From the NCBI RefSeq assembly GCF_964253915.1, contig NZ_CAXUSG020000037.1, positions 1 through 6,344 of the forward strand: 6,344 nucleotides of DNA. The letters run 5' to 3'. How positions within the stretch are numbered: the first letter of the stretch is position 1; the number at the start of each line of letters is the position of its first letter. Below, piece after piece: positions 1 to 6,344 of the stretch. This stretch comes from Metarhizobium sp964253915. Lineage in GTDB: Bacteria; Pseudomonadota; Alphaproteobacteria; Rhizobiales; Rhizobiaceae. The notes under the pieces are model-generated. The model did no database searches. It was not told the DNA's origin and saw only the letters and a list, made by a program, of their open reading frames with translations. Position numbers and translations under genes: made by a program.

Positions 1-1
1 G

Positions 2-52
2 GCCCTTATAAACCGCCTCACCAACGAGGGCGGCACTGCTGCAGGCGACTGA
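2..52 (+). CDS. Possible 3' end of an upstream protein gene (partial)
   Basis: Reading from base 2, the frame gives ALINRLTNEGGTAAGD and then TGA at 50-52. Eleven of the 16 sense codons end in G or C, which is what a coding frame in a moderately GC-rich alphaproteobacterium looks like. The start lies outside the window. No domain or family can be recognised from 16 residues, so no function is proposed. It would be the last gene before the rRNA operon promoter, reading in the same direction. The alternative is that this is non-coding and the frame is open by chance, which is quite possible over so short a stretch. Confidence 0.35.
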   Translation, partial: ALINRLTNEGGTAAGD

Positions 53-140
53 CGGTTGCGCCCTTGAGACAAGCTTGAAGATTTGAAGATTGGCCTGGGT
101 TTAGGTTCGGGCGACGGCAGGTTTTTGAGGATTGGTTGGT
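53..140. other. Intergenic DNA upstream of the rRNA promoter
   Basis: This stretch lies between the possible upstream stop codon and the first promoter-like box. It holds an exact tandem copy of TTGAAGAT (75-82 and 83-90) and a palindromic CAAGCTTG just before it. I see no convincing intrinsic terminator for the upstream gene and no credible gene. Upstream activating sites for rRNA promoters often fall in this position, but no specific protein site is recognisable. Confidence 0.5.
75..90. repeat. Tandem 8-bp direct repeat
   Basis: TTGAAGAT occurs twice back to back (75-82, 83-90). It lies about 80 bases upstream of the TTGACA box. It is too short to rule out chance, and no known binding site is claimed. 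Confidence 0.6.
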
Positions 141-200
141 TTGACGGGGTTTGGCTTCGTCGGTTATTTGACAATTGCAGAATAGAAGAAAGAGAGACGT
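141..200 (+). promoter_or_regulatory. Candidate rRNA operon promoter region
   Basis: A perfect TTGACA -35 hexamer lies at 168-173, and a near match TTGACG at 141-146. Neither has a clear TATAAT box at the right distance. For TTGACA, the 16-18 base spacing lands in a purine-rich GAAAGAGAG tract. For TTGACG, 17-18 bases downstream gives TTATTT or TATTTG (164-170). Weak -10 boxes are common in alphaproteobacterial sigma-70-type promoters. The position, about 190 bases before mature 16S, suits an rRNA promoter. The location is reasonable, but the exact start site is not determined. Confidence 0.4.
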
Positions 201-275
201 GGACGGCGCGTTTCCGCGGGATGGTTTACCATTCTAAAGAATACACGCAAGACGGACACGTTTTCTGAAAGAGAC

Positions 276-288
276 TGCTTGGTTTTTG
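276..288 (+). promoter_or_regulatory. Candidate boxA antitermination element (leader copy)
   Basis: TGCTTGGTTTTTG lies in the leader. It resembles the boxA theme (TGCTCTTTAACA in E. coli), which recruits NusB/NusE so that polymerase reads through the untranslated operon. A related TGCTTGTCTTTGA occurs just after tRNA-Ala (2317-2329). One copy in the leader and one in the spacer is the arrangement known from E. coli rrn operons. The match to the E. coli consensus is only partial. Confidence 0.35.
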
Positions 289-317
289 TCGCATGGATAT
301 GTGGCTTAGATCGAGGA

Positions 318-331
318 GTTCTCGTCAATTC
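318..331 (+). other. Candidate 16S processing-stem strand (5' side)
   Basis: GTTCT, CGTC and AATTC run consecutively at 318-331. They are complementary, in the right order, to AGAAC (1880-1884), GACG (1869-1872) and GAATT (1859-1863) downstream of 16S. A 16S precursor is normally looped out by such a stem and cut by RNase III. The 3' side needs bulges of five and seven bases, and it also has a competing local hairpin (1873-1887). This pairing is therefore tentative. Confidence 0.3.
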
Positions 332-363
332 AGTGAGACGATGGAGTCTTGAGATTGAATTCT

Positions 364-2140
<1,777 letters not shown>

Positions 2141-2239
2141 TTTTTGATGGTGCGCGGCGAGGGGAGACGGATGCGGGCAATGTTGCCGAGCCTTGGACGT
2201 GATGTCTTGGATGTCATGTCTTGGGCGATCGAGCTGGAT
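2141..2239 (+). other. Spacer between tRNA-Ile and tRNA-Ala
   Basis: These 99 non-coding bases contain ATGTCTTGG twice (2202-2210 and 2216-2224), 14 bases apart, with a further ATGTC between the copies. The first bases pair with the tRNA-Ile CCA end (CACCA 2136-2140 with TGGTG 2148-2152). Nothing else is recognisable. Confidence 0.6.
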
Positions 2240-2315
2240 GGGGCTGTAGCTCAGCTGGGAGAGCACCTGCTTTGCAAGCAGGGGGTCAGCGGTTCGATCC
2301 CGCTCAGCTCCACCA
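2240..2315 (+). tRNA. tRNA-Ala (anticodon UGC)
   Basis: This 76-nt tRNA decodes GCN alanine codons. The acceptor GGGGCTG (2240-2246) pairs with CAGCTCC (2305-2311). The third pair is G2242 with T2309, the G3-U70 wobble that alanyl-tRNA synthetase recognises as its main identity element. The anticodon arm is CCTGC-TTTGCAA-GCAGG (2266-2282), with TGC at 2273-2275. The T loop is TTCGATC. The discriminator A is at 2312 and the encoded CCA at 2313-2315. It is the second spacer tRNA in the operon. Confidence 0.98.
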
Positions 2316-2316
2316 T

Positions 2317-2329
2317 TGCTTGTCTTTGA
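2317..2329 (+). promoter_or_regulatory. Candidate boxA antitermination element (spacer copy)
   Basis: TGCTTGTCTTTGA starts two bases after the CCA of tRNA-Ala. It shares TGCTTG and the T-rich second half with the leader element at 276-288. In E. coli a second boxA lies at this place, between the spacer tRNA and 23S, and reloads the antitermination complex before the long 23S gene. The consensus match is partial. Confidence 0.35.
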
Positions 2330-2345
2330 GAAGGAAAAAAAGTTT

Positions 2346-2366
2346 GCGACTTTCGATGAAAGTCGC
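2346..2366. other. Perfect 9-bp hairpin, terminator-like only on the minus strand
   Basis: GCGACTTTC (2346-2354) and GAAAGTCGC (2358-2366) form a perfect stem around GAT. On the + strand no T-run follows, so transcription of the operon should not stop here. On the minus strand the stem is followed by AAAC and then seven T residues (reverse of 2335-2341), which looks like a weak intrinsic terminator against antisense transcription. That role is inferred. Confidence 0.5.
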
Positions 2367-2412
2367 CTGTTCTGCATATATTGTGAAGAGAAGATTGATC
2401 TGGAGGCTTCCA

Positions 2413-2439
2413 GGTGTTTTGAGCTTAGCTCAAGGCGTC
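2413..2439 (+). other. Spacer hairpin
   Basis: TTGAGC (2419-2424) pairs perfectly with GCTCAA (2428-2433) around TTA. The stem extends outward through several G-U pairs to 2413 and 2439, for about 12 pairs in all. No T-run follows. Confidence 0.5.
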
Positions 2440-2555
2440 CAGAGCCGATCCTGTTAATTCTGTGGATGGTCTAGCCGACCGGAAACAGGGGAGGGGTCGG
2501 ATGACTGGTAGGAAGCTTGTTAGTCAAGGCATGCCGTTGTTGGTGATGTCAAAGG

Positions 2556-2579
2556 CTTCGGTTCCGCAAGGGACCGGGG
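2556..2579 (+). other. GCAA-tetraloop hairpin
   Basis: CGGTTCC (2559-2565) pairs with GGGACCG (2570-2576) around a GCAA loop, with one G-U pair. Three more pairs are possible outward. GNRA tetraloops mark stable structured RNA. No function is known for this one. Confidence 0.5.
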
Positions 2580-2663
2580 GTTTTGGTGTTTCCTCTGATG
2601 GGATGTTGATTACCGTTGCCTGACCGCGCGGTACCGGATTTGATCTCGAGAAGCTGGTCTTAT

Positions 2664-2711
2664 GACAGGCTGCAGTGAGTTGCTCGGCGTAACTCCAAGA
2701 GCAGACCTGTC
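2664..2711 (+). other. Long imperfect spacer hairpin
   Basis: GACAGG and CTGC (2664-2673) pair with GCAG and CCTGTC (2701-2711), with one bulged base at 2705. Inside lies a second stem, GAGTT with AACTC. The two stems together make a 48-base structured element with no known role. Confidence 0.5.
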
Positions 2712-2759
2712 GAACACGTCGATGGCATCGTTTGATGTGGTTGTAAAAGGTAACCGCAT

Positions 2760-2790
2760 CTGTCTCTCGCATATCGTTAGCGAGGGACGG
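2760..2790 (+). other. 11-bp spacer hairpin
   Basis: CTGTCTCTCGC (2760-2770) pairs along its full length with GCGAGGGACGG (2780-2790), including two G-U pairs, around a nine-base loop. No T-run follows, so it is not a terminator. Confidence 0.55.
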
Positions 2791-2830
2791 CTGACCGGGT
2801 GAGGCATATGAAGATGTGCCCGCATGGTCG

Positions 2831-2879
2831 GTTTTGGCACCCCTTTGAGCGCAAGCGAAGAGGTTGGGTTTGCCAAAAC
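2831..2879 (+). other. Perfect 9-bp stem with inner hairpin, before the 23S stem
   Basis: GTTTTGGCA (2831-2839) pairs perfectly with TGCCAAAAC (2871-2879). The 31-base interior can fold again (CCTTT with AGAGG and a GC-rich tip). It ends 11 bases before the 23S processing stem begins and may mark the boundary of that structural domain. Confidence 0.5.
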
Positions 2880-2889
2880 AAAGCAAGAA

Positions 2890-2920
2890 TGATGAGCATT
2901 GGCAATGAGAACGAAGAAGT
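2890..2920 (+). other. 23S processing stem, 5' strand
   Basis: Bases 2890-2920 are complementary to 5701-5731 over 31 positions. I count only two A-C mismatches (2908 with 5713, 2903 with 5718) and one G-U pair (2902 with 5719). This is the long stem that loops out 23S in the precursor and is cut by RNase III. The inner part becomes helix 1 of the mature 23S. Confidence 0.9.
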
Positions 2921-3042
2921 GACTTAAGGGCATTTGGTGGATGCCTTGGCATGCACAGGCGAAGAAGGACGTGATACGCTGCGAAAAGCCGTGGGGAGCT
3001 GCGAATGAGCTTTGATCCATGGATCTCCGAATGGGGCAACCC

Positions 3043-3109
3043 ACCCTAAATGCTTGGAAAATCCAGTTCGTCTTCGGACGGCCTGGGTTTCCAAGCATTG
3101 TGATAGGGT
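3043..3109 (+). other. Helix 9 insertion (intervening sequence) in 23S
   Basis: E. coli helix 9 is a short hairpin, and here it is extended. ACCCT (3043-3047) pairs with AGGGT (3105-3109). AATGCTTGGAAA (3049-3060) pairs perfectly with TTTCCAAGCATT (3088-3099), then TCCAG with CTGGG, and the tip is CGTC-TTCG-GACG (3069-3080), a classic cUUCGg tetraloop. In many Rhizobiales the helix 9 insertion is excised by RNase III and never rejoined, leaving a 5.8S-like 5' fragment. The long perfect duplex here would suit RNase III, but cleavage is inferred. Confidence 0.85.
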
Positions 3110-3392
3110 ATCTTACCTTCGAATACATAGGGGTAAGAAGCGAACGCAGGGAACTGAAACATCTAAGTACCTGCAGGAAAGGACATCAACCGAGACTCCG
3201 CAAGTAGTGGCGAGCGAACGCGGACCAGGCCAGTGGCATCAAGAGTTAAAGTGGAACGAGTTGGGAAGCTCGGCGATAATGGGTGATAGCCCCGTACACG
3301 TAGATACTTTTGATGTCCTAGAGTAAGGCGGGACACGTGAAATCCTGTCTGAACATGGGGAGACCACTCTCCAAGCCTAAGTACTCGTGCAT

Positions 3393-3424
<32 letters not shown>

Positions 3425-4001
3425 GTGAAAAGCACCCCGACGAGGGGAGTGAAATAGTACCTGAAACCGGATGCCTACAAACAGTGGGAGGCCGCAAGGC
3501 TGACCGCGTACCTTTTGTATAATGGGTCAACGACTTAGTGTGTCGAGCAAGCTTAAGCCGGTAGGTGTAGGCGCAGCGAAAGCGAGTCTGAACAGGGCGT
3601 TCAGTTCGACGCATTAGACCCGAAACCGAGTGATCTAGCCATGAGCAGGTTGAAGGTTGGGTAACACCAACTGGAGGACCGAACCCGCATCTGTTGCAAT
3701 AGATTGGGATGACTTGTGGCTAGGGGTGAAAGGCCAATCAAACTCGGAGATAGCTGGTTCTCCGCGAAATCTATTTAGGTAGAGCGTCGACCGAATACCC
3801 CAGGGGGTAGAGCACTGGATGGGCTATGGGGACTCACCGTCTTACTGATCCTAACCAAACTCCGAATACCTGGGAGTACTAGTCGGCAGACACACGGCGG
3901 GTGCTAACGTCCGTCGTGAAAAGGGCAACAACCCTGACCTCCAGCTAAGGTCCCGAAGTCATGGCTAAGTGGGAAAGGATGTGAGGATCCCAAAACAACC
4001 A

Positions 4002-4033
<32 letters not shown>

Positions 4034-4717
4034 GAAAGCGTAACAGCTCACTGGTCTAAATAAGGGTCTTTGCGCCGAAAATGTAACGGGGCTAAAGCCA
4101 TGCACCGAAGCTGAGGATACGTCGCAAGACGTGTGGTAGCGGAGCGTTCCGTAAGCCGATGAAGGGATACCCGTGAGGGGTCCTGGAGGTATCGGAAGTG
4201 CGAATGTTGACATGAGTAACGATAAAGAGGGTGAGAGACCCTCTCGCCGAAAGACCAAGGGTTCCTGCTTAAAGTTAATCTGAGCAGGGTTAGCCGGCCC
4301 CTAAGCCGAGGCAGACATGCGTAGGTGATGGGAACCACGTTAATAATCGTGGGCCTGGTGGTAGTGACGGATTGCGTAACTTGTACGGCCTTATTGGATT
4401 GGTCGTGCAGGGAAGCGGTTCCAGGAAAGAGCTCCACCGTATAGACCGTACCCGAAACCGACACAGGTGGTCAGGTAGAGCATACCAAGGCGCTTGAGAG
4501 AACTATGCTGAAGGAACTCGGCAAATTGCACGCGTAACTTCGGAAGAAGCGTGACCCCATTGTACGCAAGTATGGTGGGGTGGCACAGACCAGGGGGTAG
4601 CGACTGTTTATCAAAAACACAGGGCTCTGCGAAGTCGAAAGACGACGTATAGGGTCTGACGCCTGCCCGGTGCTGGAAGGTTAAGAGGAGAGGTGCAAGC
4701 TTTGAATCGAAGCCCCA

Positions 4718-4799
<82 letters not shown>

Positions 4800-4872
4800 C
4801 GACTTCCCCGCTGTCTCCAGCATAGACTCAGTGAAATTGAATTCCCCGTGAAGATGCGGGGTTCCTGCGGTC

Positions 4873-4903
<31 letters not shown>

Positions 4904-5227
4904 GCTTTACACTGGCATTCGTGTCGGCATGTGTAGGATAGGTGGTAGGCTTTGAAGCGGGGACGCCAGTCTTCGTGGAGCCATCCTTGAAATACCACCC
5001 TTATCGTCATGGATGTCTAACCGCGGTCCGTCATCCGGATCCGGGACAGTGTATGGTGGGTAGTTTGACTGGGGCGGTCGCCTCCGAAAGAGTAACGGAG
5101 GCGCGCGATGGTGGGCTCAGACCGGTCGGAAATCGGTCGTCGAGTGCAATGGCATAAGCCCGCCTGACTGCGAGACTGACAAGTCGAGCAGAGACGAAAG
5201 TCGGTCATAGTGATCCGGTGGTCCCGC

Positions 5228-5281
<54 letters not shown>

Positions 5282-5310
5282 GACCCCCAAGAGTCCATAT
5301 CGACGGGGTT

Positions 5311-5350
<40 letters not shown>

Positions 5351-5396
5351 GAGCAGGTCCCAAGGGTTTGGCTGTTCGCCAATTAAAGCGGTACGT

Positions 5397-5437
<41 letters not shown>

Positions 5438-5464
5438 TGCCGTGGGTGTAGGAATATTGACAGG

Positions 5465-5497
<33 letters not shown>

Positions 5498-5700
5498 ATA
5501 TCTCTGGTGGACCTGTTGTCGTGCCAACGGCATAGCAGGGTAGCTATATATGGAAGGGATAACCGCTGAAGGCATCTAAGCGGGAAACCCCCCTGAAAAC
5601 GAGTATTCCCTATCAGAGCCGTGGAAGACGACCACGTTGATAGGCCGGGTGTGGAAGTGCAGCAATGCATGAAGCTTACCGGTACTAATAGCTCGATCGA

Positions 5701-5731
5701 ACTTCTTCGTTCCCATTATCAATGCTCATCA
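5701..5731 (+). other. 23S processing stem, 3' strand
   Basis: This strand pairs with 2890-2920 (two mismatches, one G-U). The outer ten bases, AATGCTCATC at 5721-5730, can instead pair with the adjacent GATGAGCATT at 5734-5743. Confidence 0.9.
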
Positions 5732-5743
5732 AAGATGAGCATT
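5721..5743 (+). repeat. Perfect 10-bp inverted repeat competing with the 23S stem
   Basis: AATGCTCATC (5721-5730), AAA, GATGAGCATT (5734-5743) form a perfect hairpin. The right arm is identical to 2891-2900, the outer 5' strand of the 23S processing stem. The left arm can therefore pair with either copy but not both. The bases after it (ATCTTTC) are not a terminator T-run. Confidence 0.85.
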
Positions 5744-5766
5744 ATCTTTCTCGCTCACGCACGTAC

Positions 5767-5834
5767 CGCCCTTCGGGCTGTGCTGCGCGGGCGCGCCGGA
5801 CGCCCGGCGGCTCGGCTCTGCCGGCTGCGGGTGC
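5767..5834 (+). other. GC-rich structured block in the 23S-5S spacer
   Basis: This block is much richer in G and C than its flanks. It can form GCCC/GGGC around TTC near its left edge. It can also form CGGGCG/CGCCCG (5788-5793 with 5801-5806), or alternatively CGCCG/CGGCG (5794-5798 with 5805-5809). No coding or known RNA family is recognised. Confidence 0.5.
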
Positions 5835-5877
5835 CATGCGAAATGTTGAAATGCCAAAGACGTGTTCAGAAAATCAA

Positions 5878-5892
5878 ACAGGCAACGCCTGT
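5878..5892 (+). other. Small hairpin before 5S
   Basis: ACAGGC (5878-5883) pairs perfectly with GCCTGT (5887-5892) around AAC. No T-run follows. It is probably a structural element of the precursor. Confidence 0.45.
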
Positions 5893-5905
5893 ACCAGCTT
5901 CTCAT

Positions 5906-5914
5906 TTTGTTGCG
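5906..5914 (+). other. 5S processing stem, 5' strand
   Basis: TTTGTTGCG is perfectly complementary to CGCAACAAA at 6047-6055. The two strands flank 5S and extend its terminal helix into the precursor. This is a likely site for the nuclease that frees 5S (RNase E or RNase III type). Confidence 0.7.
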
Positions 5915-5921
5915 CTTCGCT

Positions 5922-6040
5922 GACCTGGTGGTCATTGCGGGGTGGATGCACCCGTTCCCTTTCCGAACACGGCCGTGAAACGCCCCTGCGCCAATGGTAC
6001 TTCGTCTTAAGACGCGGGAGAGTAGGTCGCTGCCAGGTCT
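5922..6040 (+). rRNA. rrf: 5S ribosomal RNA
   Basis: This is the small RNA of the large subunit central protuberance. The length of about 119 nt is typical. The terminal helix GACCTGG (5922-5928) pairs with CCAGGTC (6033-6039). The conserved CCGAACACGGCCGTGAAACG segment, covering loops B and C and helix III, is intact, as is the AGAGTAGGTCGCTGCCAGG 3' end. It is the third rRNA of the operon, about 210 bases after 23S. The ends are inferred from helix I and could be off by one or two bases. Confidence 0.96.
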
Positions 6041-6046
6041 GCAAAA

Positions 6047-6055
6047 CGCAACAAA
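6047..6055 (+). other. 5S processing stem, 3' strand
   Basis: CGCAACAAA pairs perfectly with 5906-5914. The segments between this stem and the 5S helix also allow G5919-C6042 and C5920-G6041, making a nearly continuous helix. Confidence 0.7.
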
Positions 6056-6090
6056 TCTTCTCAACACATAAAGGCCAGACGGCCAAGACA

Positions 6091-6113
6091 AGGGCCGCAA
6101 TATGCGGCCTTTT
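6091..6113 (+). terminator. Terminator-like hairpin between 5S and tRNA-fMet
   Basis: GGCCGCA (6093-6099) pairs perfectly with TGCGGCC (6103-6109) around ATA, followed by TTTT (6110-6113) and then G. The stem is strong, but the T-run is short, so termination may be partial. It lies about 50 bases after 5S and 155 bases before tRNA-fMet. Either the tRNA depends on readthrough, perhaps aided by rRNA antitermination, or it has its own promoter. Confidence 0.6.
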
Positions 6114-6179
6114 GCTGTTATGGATACAAAAAAAGGGATACATCGCCAATCAAATGGTGGGTGCGTCCCTCACAGGAGA

Positions 6180-6199
6180 CAAATTGCTAACGCAATTTG
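6180..6199 (+). repeat. Perfect hairpin 1 of 3
   Basis: CAAATTGC (6180-6187) pairs with GCAATTTG (6192-6199) around TAAC. No T-run follows. Confidence 0.7.
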
Positions 6200-6211
6200 A
6201 TCCGGAAGAAC

Positions 6212-6232
6212 GCATAAACCACAGGTTTATGC
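6212..6232 (+). repeat. Perfect hairpin 2 of 3
   Basis: GCATAAACC (6212-6220) pairs with GGTTTATGC (6224-6232) around ACA. No T-run follows. Confidence 0.7.
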
Positions 6233-6241
6233 TCACCGCGA

Positions 6242-6260
6242 TAAACTGCAAAGCAGTTTA
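6242..6260 (+). repeat. Perfect hairpin 3 of 3, next to tRNA-fMet
   Basis: TAAACTGC (6242-6249) pairs with GCAGTTTA (6253-6260) around AAA. It ends seven bases before the tRNA 5' end, where RNase P would cut. Confidence 0.7.
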
Positions 6261-6267
6261 CGCTTGG

Positions 6268-6344
<77 letters not shown>

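Larger units (their letters stand above)
201..363 (+). other. 16S leader (transcribed 5' spacer)
   Basis: This is the probable 5' external spacer of the precursor rRNA. It contains small hairpins: CGCG/CGCG with a TTTC loop (207-218), ATGGT/ACCAT (221-232) and ATTCT/AGAAT (231-242). It also holds a boxA-like element at 276-288 and TTGAGA/TCTCAA at 349-366, which overlaps the start of mature 16S. A short open frame at 83-268 crosses the promoter and leader and has no credible ribosome binding site, so no protein is called here. Confidence 0.6.
2316..2912 (+). other. tRNA-Ala to 23S internal spacer
   Basis: About 600 bases hold no supported gene but contain a string of strong hairpins, listed separately. 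They lie at 2346-2366, 2413-2439, 2556-2579, 2664-2711, 2760-2790 and 2831-2879. The 5' strand of the 23S processing stem then begins at 2890. A candidate boxA lies at its start. Two long overlapping minus-strand frames (2524-3039, 2610-3128) cross this spacer and run into 23S. They show no protein family and are not called. Confidence 0.75.
5711..5921 (+). other. 23S-5S internal spacer
   Basis: These 211 non-coding bases begin with the outer 23S stem and a perfect hairpin (5721-5743). A very GC-rich block follows at about 5767-5834. Next are an ACAGGC/GCCTGT hairpin with an AAC loop (5878-5892) and the 5' strand of the 5S-flanking stem (5906-5914). No spacer tRNA is present. Open frames crossing this region lack family features and are not called. 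Confidence 0.75.
6114..6267 (+). other. Spacer between the terminator-like hairpin and tRNA-fMet
   Basis: These 154 non-coding bases begin with an A-run (6128-6134) and an imperfect stem (GGGA 6135-6138 with TCCC near 6166-6169). Three perfect hairpins follow at 6180-6199, 6212-6232 and 6242-6260. I see no convincing promoter for the tRNA: TTGATC at 6197-6202 has no matching -10 box. Confidence 0.6.

Noticed and set aside
2524..3128. Two overlapping minus-strand frames of 171 and 172 codons (2524-3039 and 2610-3128)
   Set aside because: They overlap each other in different frames, run into the 5' end of 23S, and have no recognisable domain or ribosome binding site. The spacer hairpins explain the sequence better.
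4048..4464. 138-codon minus-strand frame in the middle of 23S
   Set aside because: It is entirely antisense to conserved 23S helices, with no protein domain beyond known rRNA-derived false families.
5721..5743. Intrinsic terminator after 23S
   Set aside because: The hairpin is perfect but AT-rich and is followed by ATCTTTC, not a T-run. The 5S gene lies downstream in the same operon.
5767..5834. Extra spacer tRNA or small RNA gene between 23S and 5S
   Set aside because: No cloverleaf, T-loop or CCA pattern can be found there.
6180..6260. CRISPR-like array
   Set aside because: The three hairpins have different sequences, so there are no direct repeats with spacers.

Overview
This window is almost entirely one bacterial ribosomal RNA operon on the + strand. 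The order is leader, 16S rRNA (364-1844), tRNA-Ile(GAU) (2064-2140), tRNA-Ala(UGC) (2240-2315), 23S rRNA (about 2913-5710), 5S rRNA (5922-6040) and initiator tRNA-fMet(CAU) (6268-6344). The last tRNA ends exactly at the window edge. The gene order, the 16S signatures and a hairpin insertion in helix 9 of the 23S rRNA point to an alphaproteobacterium of the Hyphomicrobiales (Rhizobiales). From memory the 16S is nearest the Brucella/Phyllobacterium/Rhizobium side of that order. I cannot name a genus without an alignment.

Layout. Positions 1-52 may hold the last 16 codons of an upstream protein gene. Positions 53-363 hold the promoter region and transcribed leader, with a TTGACA -35-like box and a candidate boxA. 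The 16S-23S spacer carries the two usual tRNAs, then about 600 bases with a series of strong hairpins. A 31-position processing stem brackets the 23S rRNA. The 23S-5S spacer holds a second copy of the outer ten bases of that stem's 5' strand and then a very GC-rich block. A short stem brackets the 5S rRNA. After it come a terminator-like hairpin, three perfect small hairpins in a row, and tRNA-fMet.

How it works together. One transcript would be cut by RNase III at the 16S and 23S stems and probably at the helix 9 insertion. RNase P and other RNases would release the tRNAs and 5S. The products are the three ribosomal RNAs plus three tRNAs, including the initiator.

No complete protein-coding gene is supported. 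All long open frames lie across rRNA or tRNA sequence or in structured spacers, and several are well-known false proteins. The points most worth a second look are the competing hairpin beside the 23S processing stem, the terminator-like hairpin placed before tRNA-fMet with its hairpin array, the short helix 9 insertion, and the A-U pair in the initiator tRNA anticodon stem.
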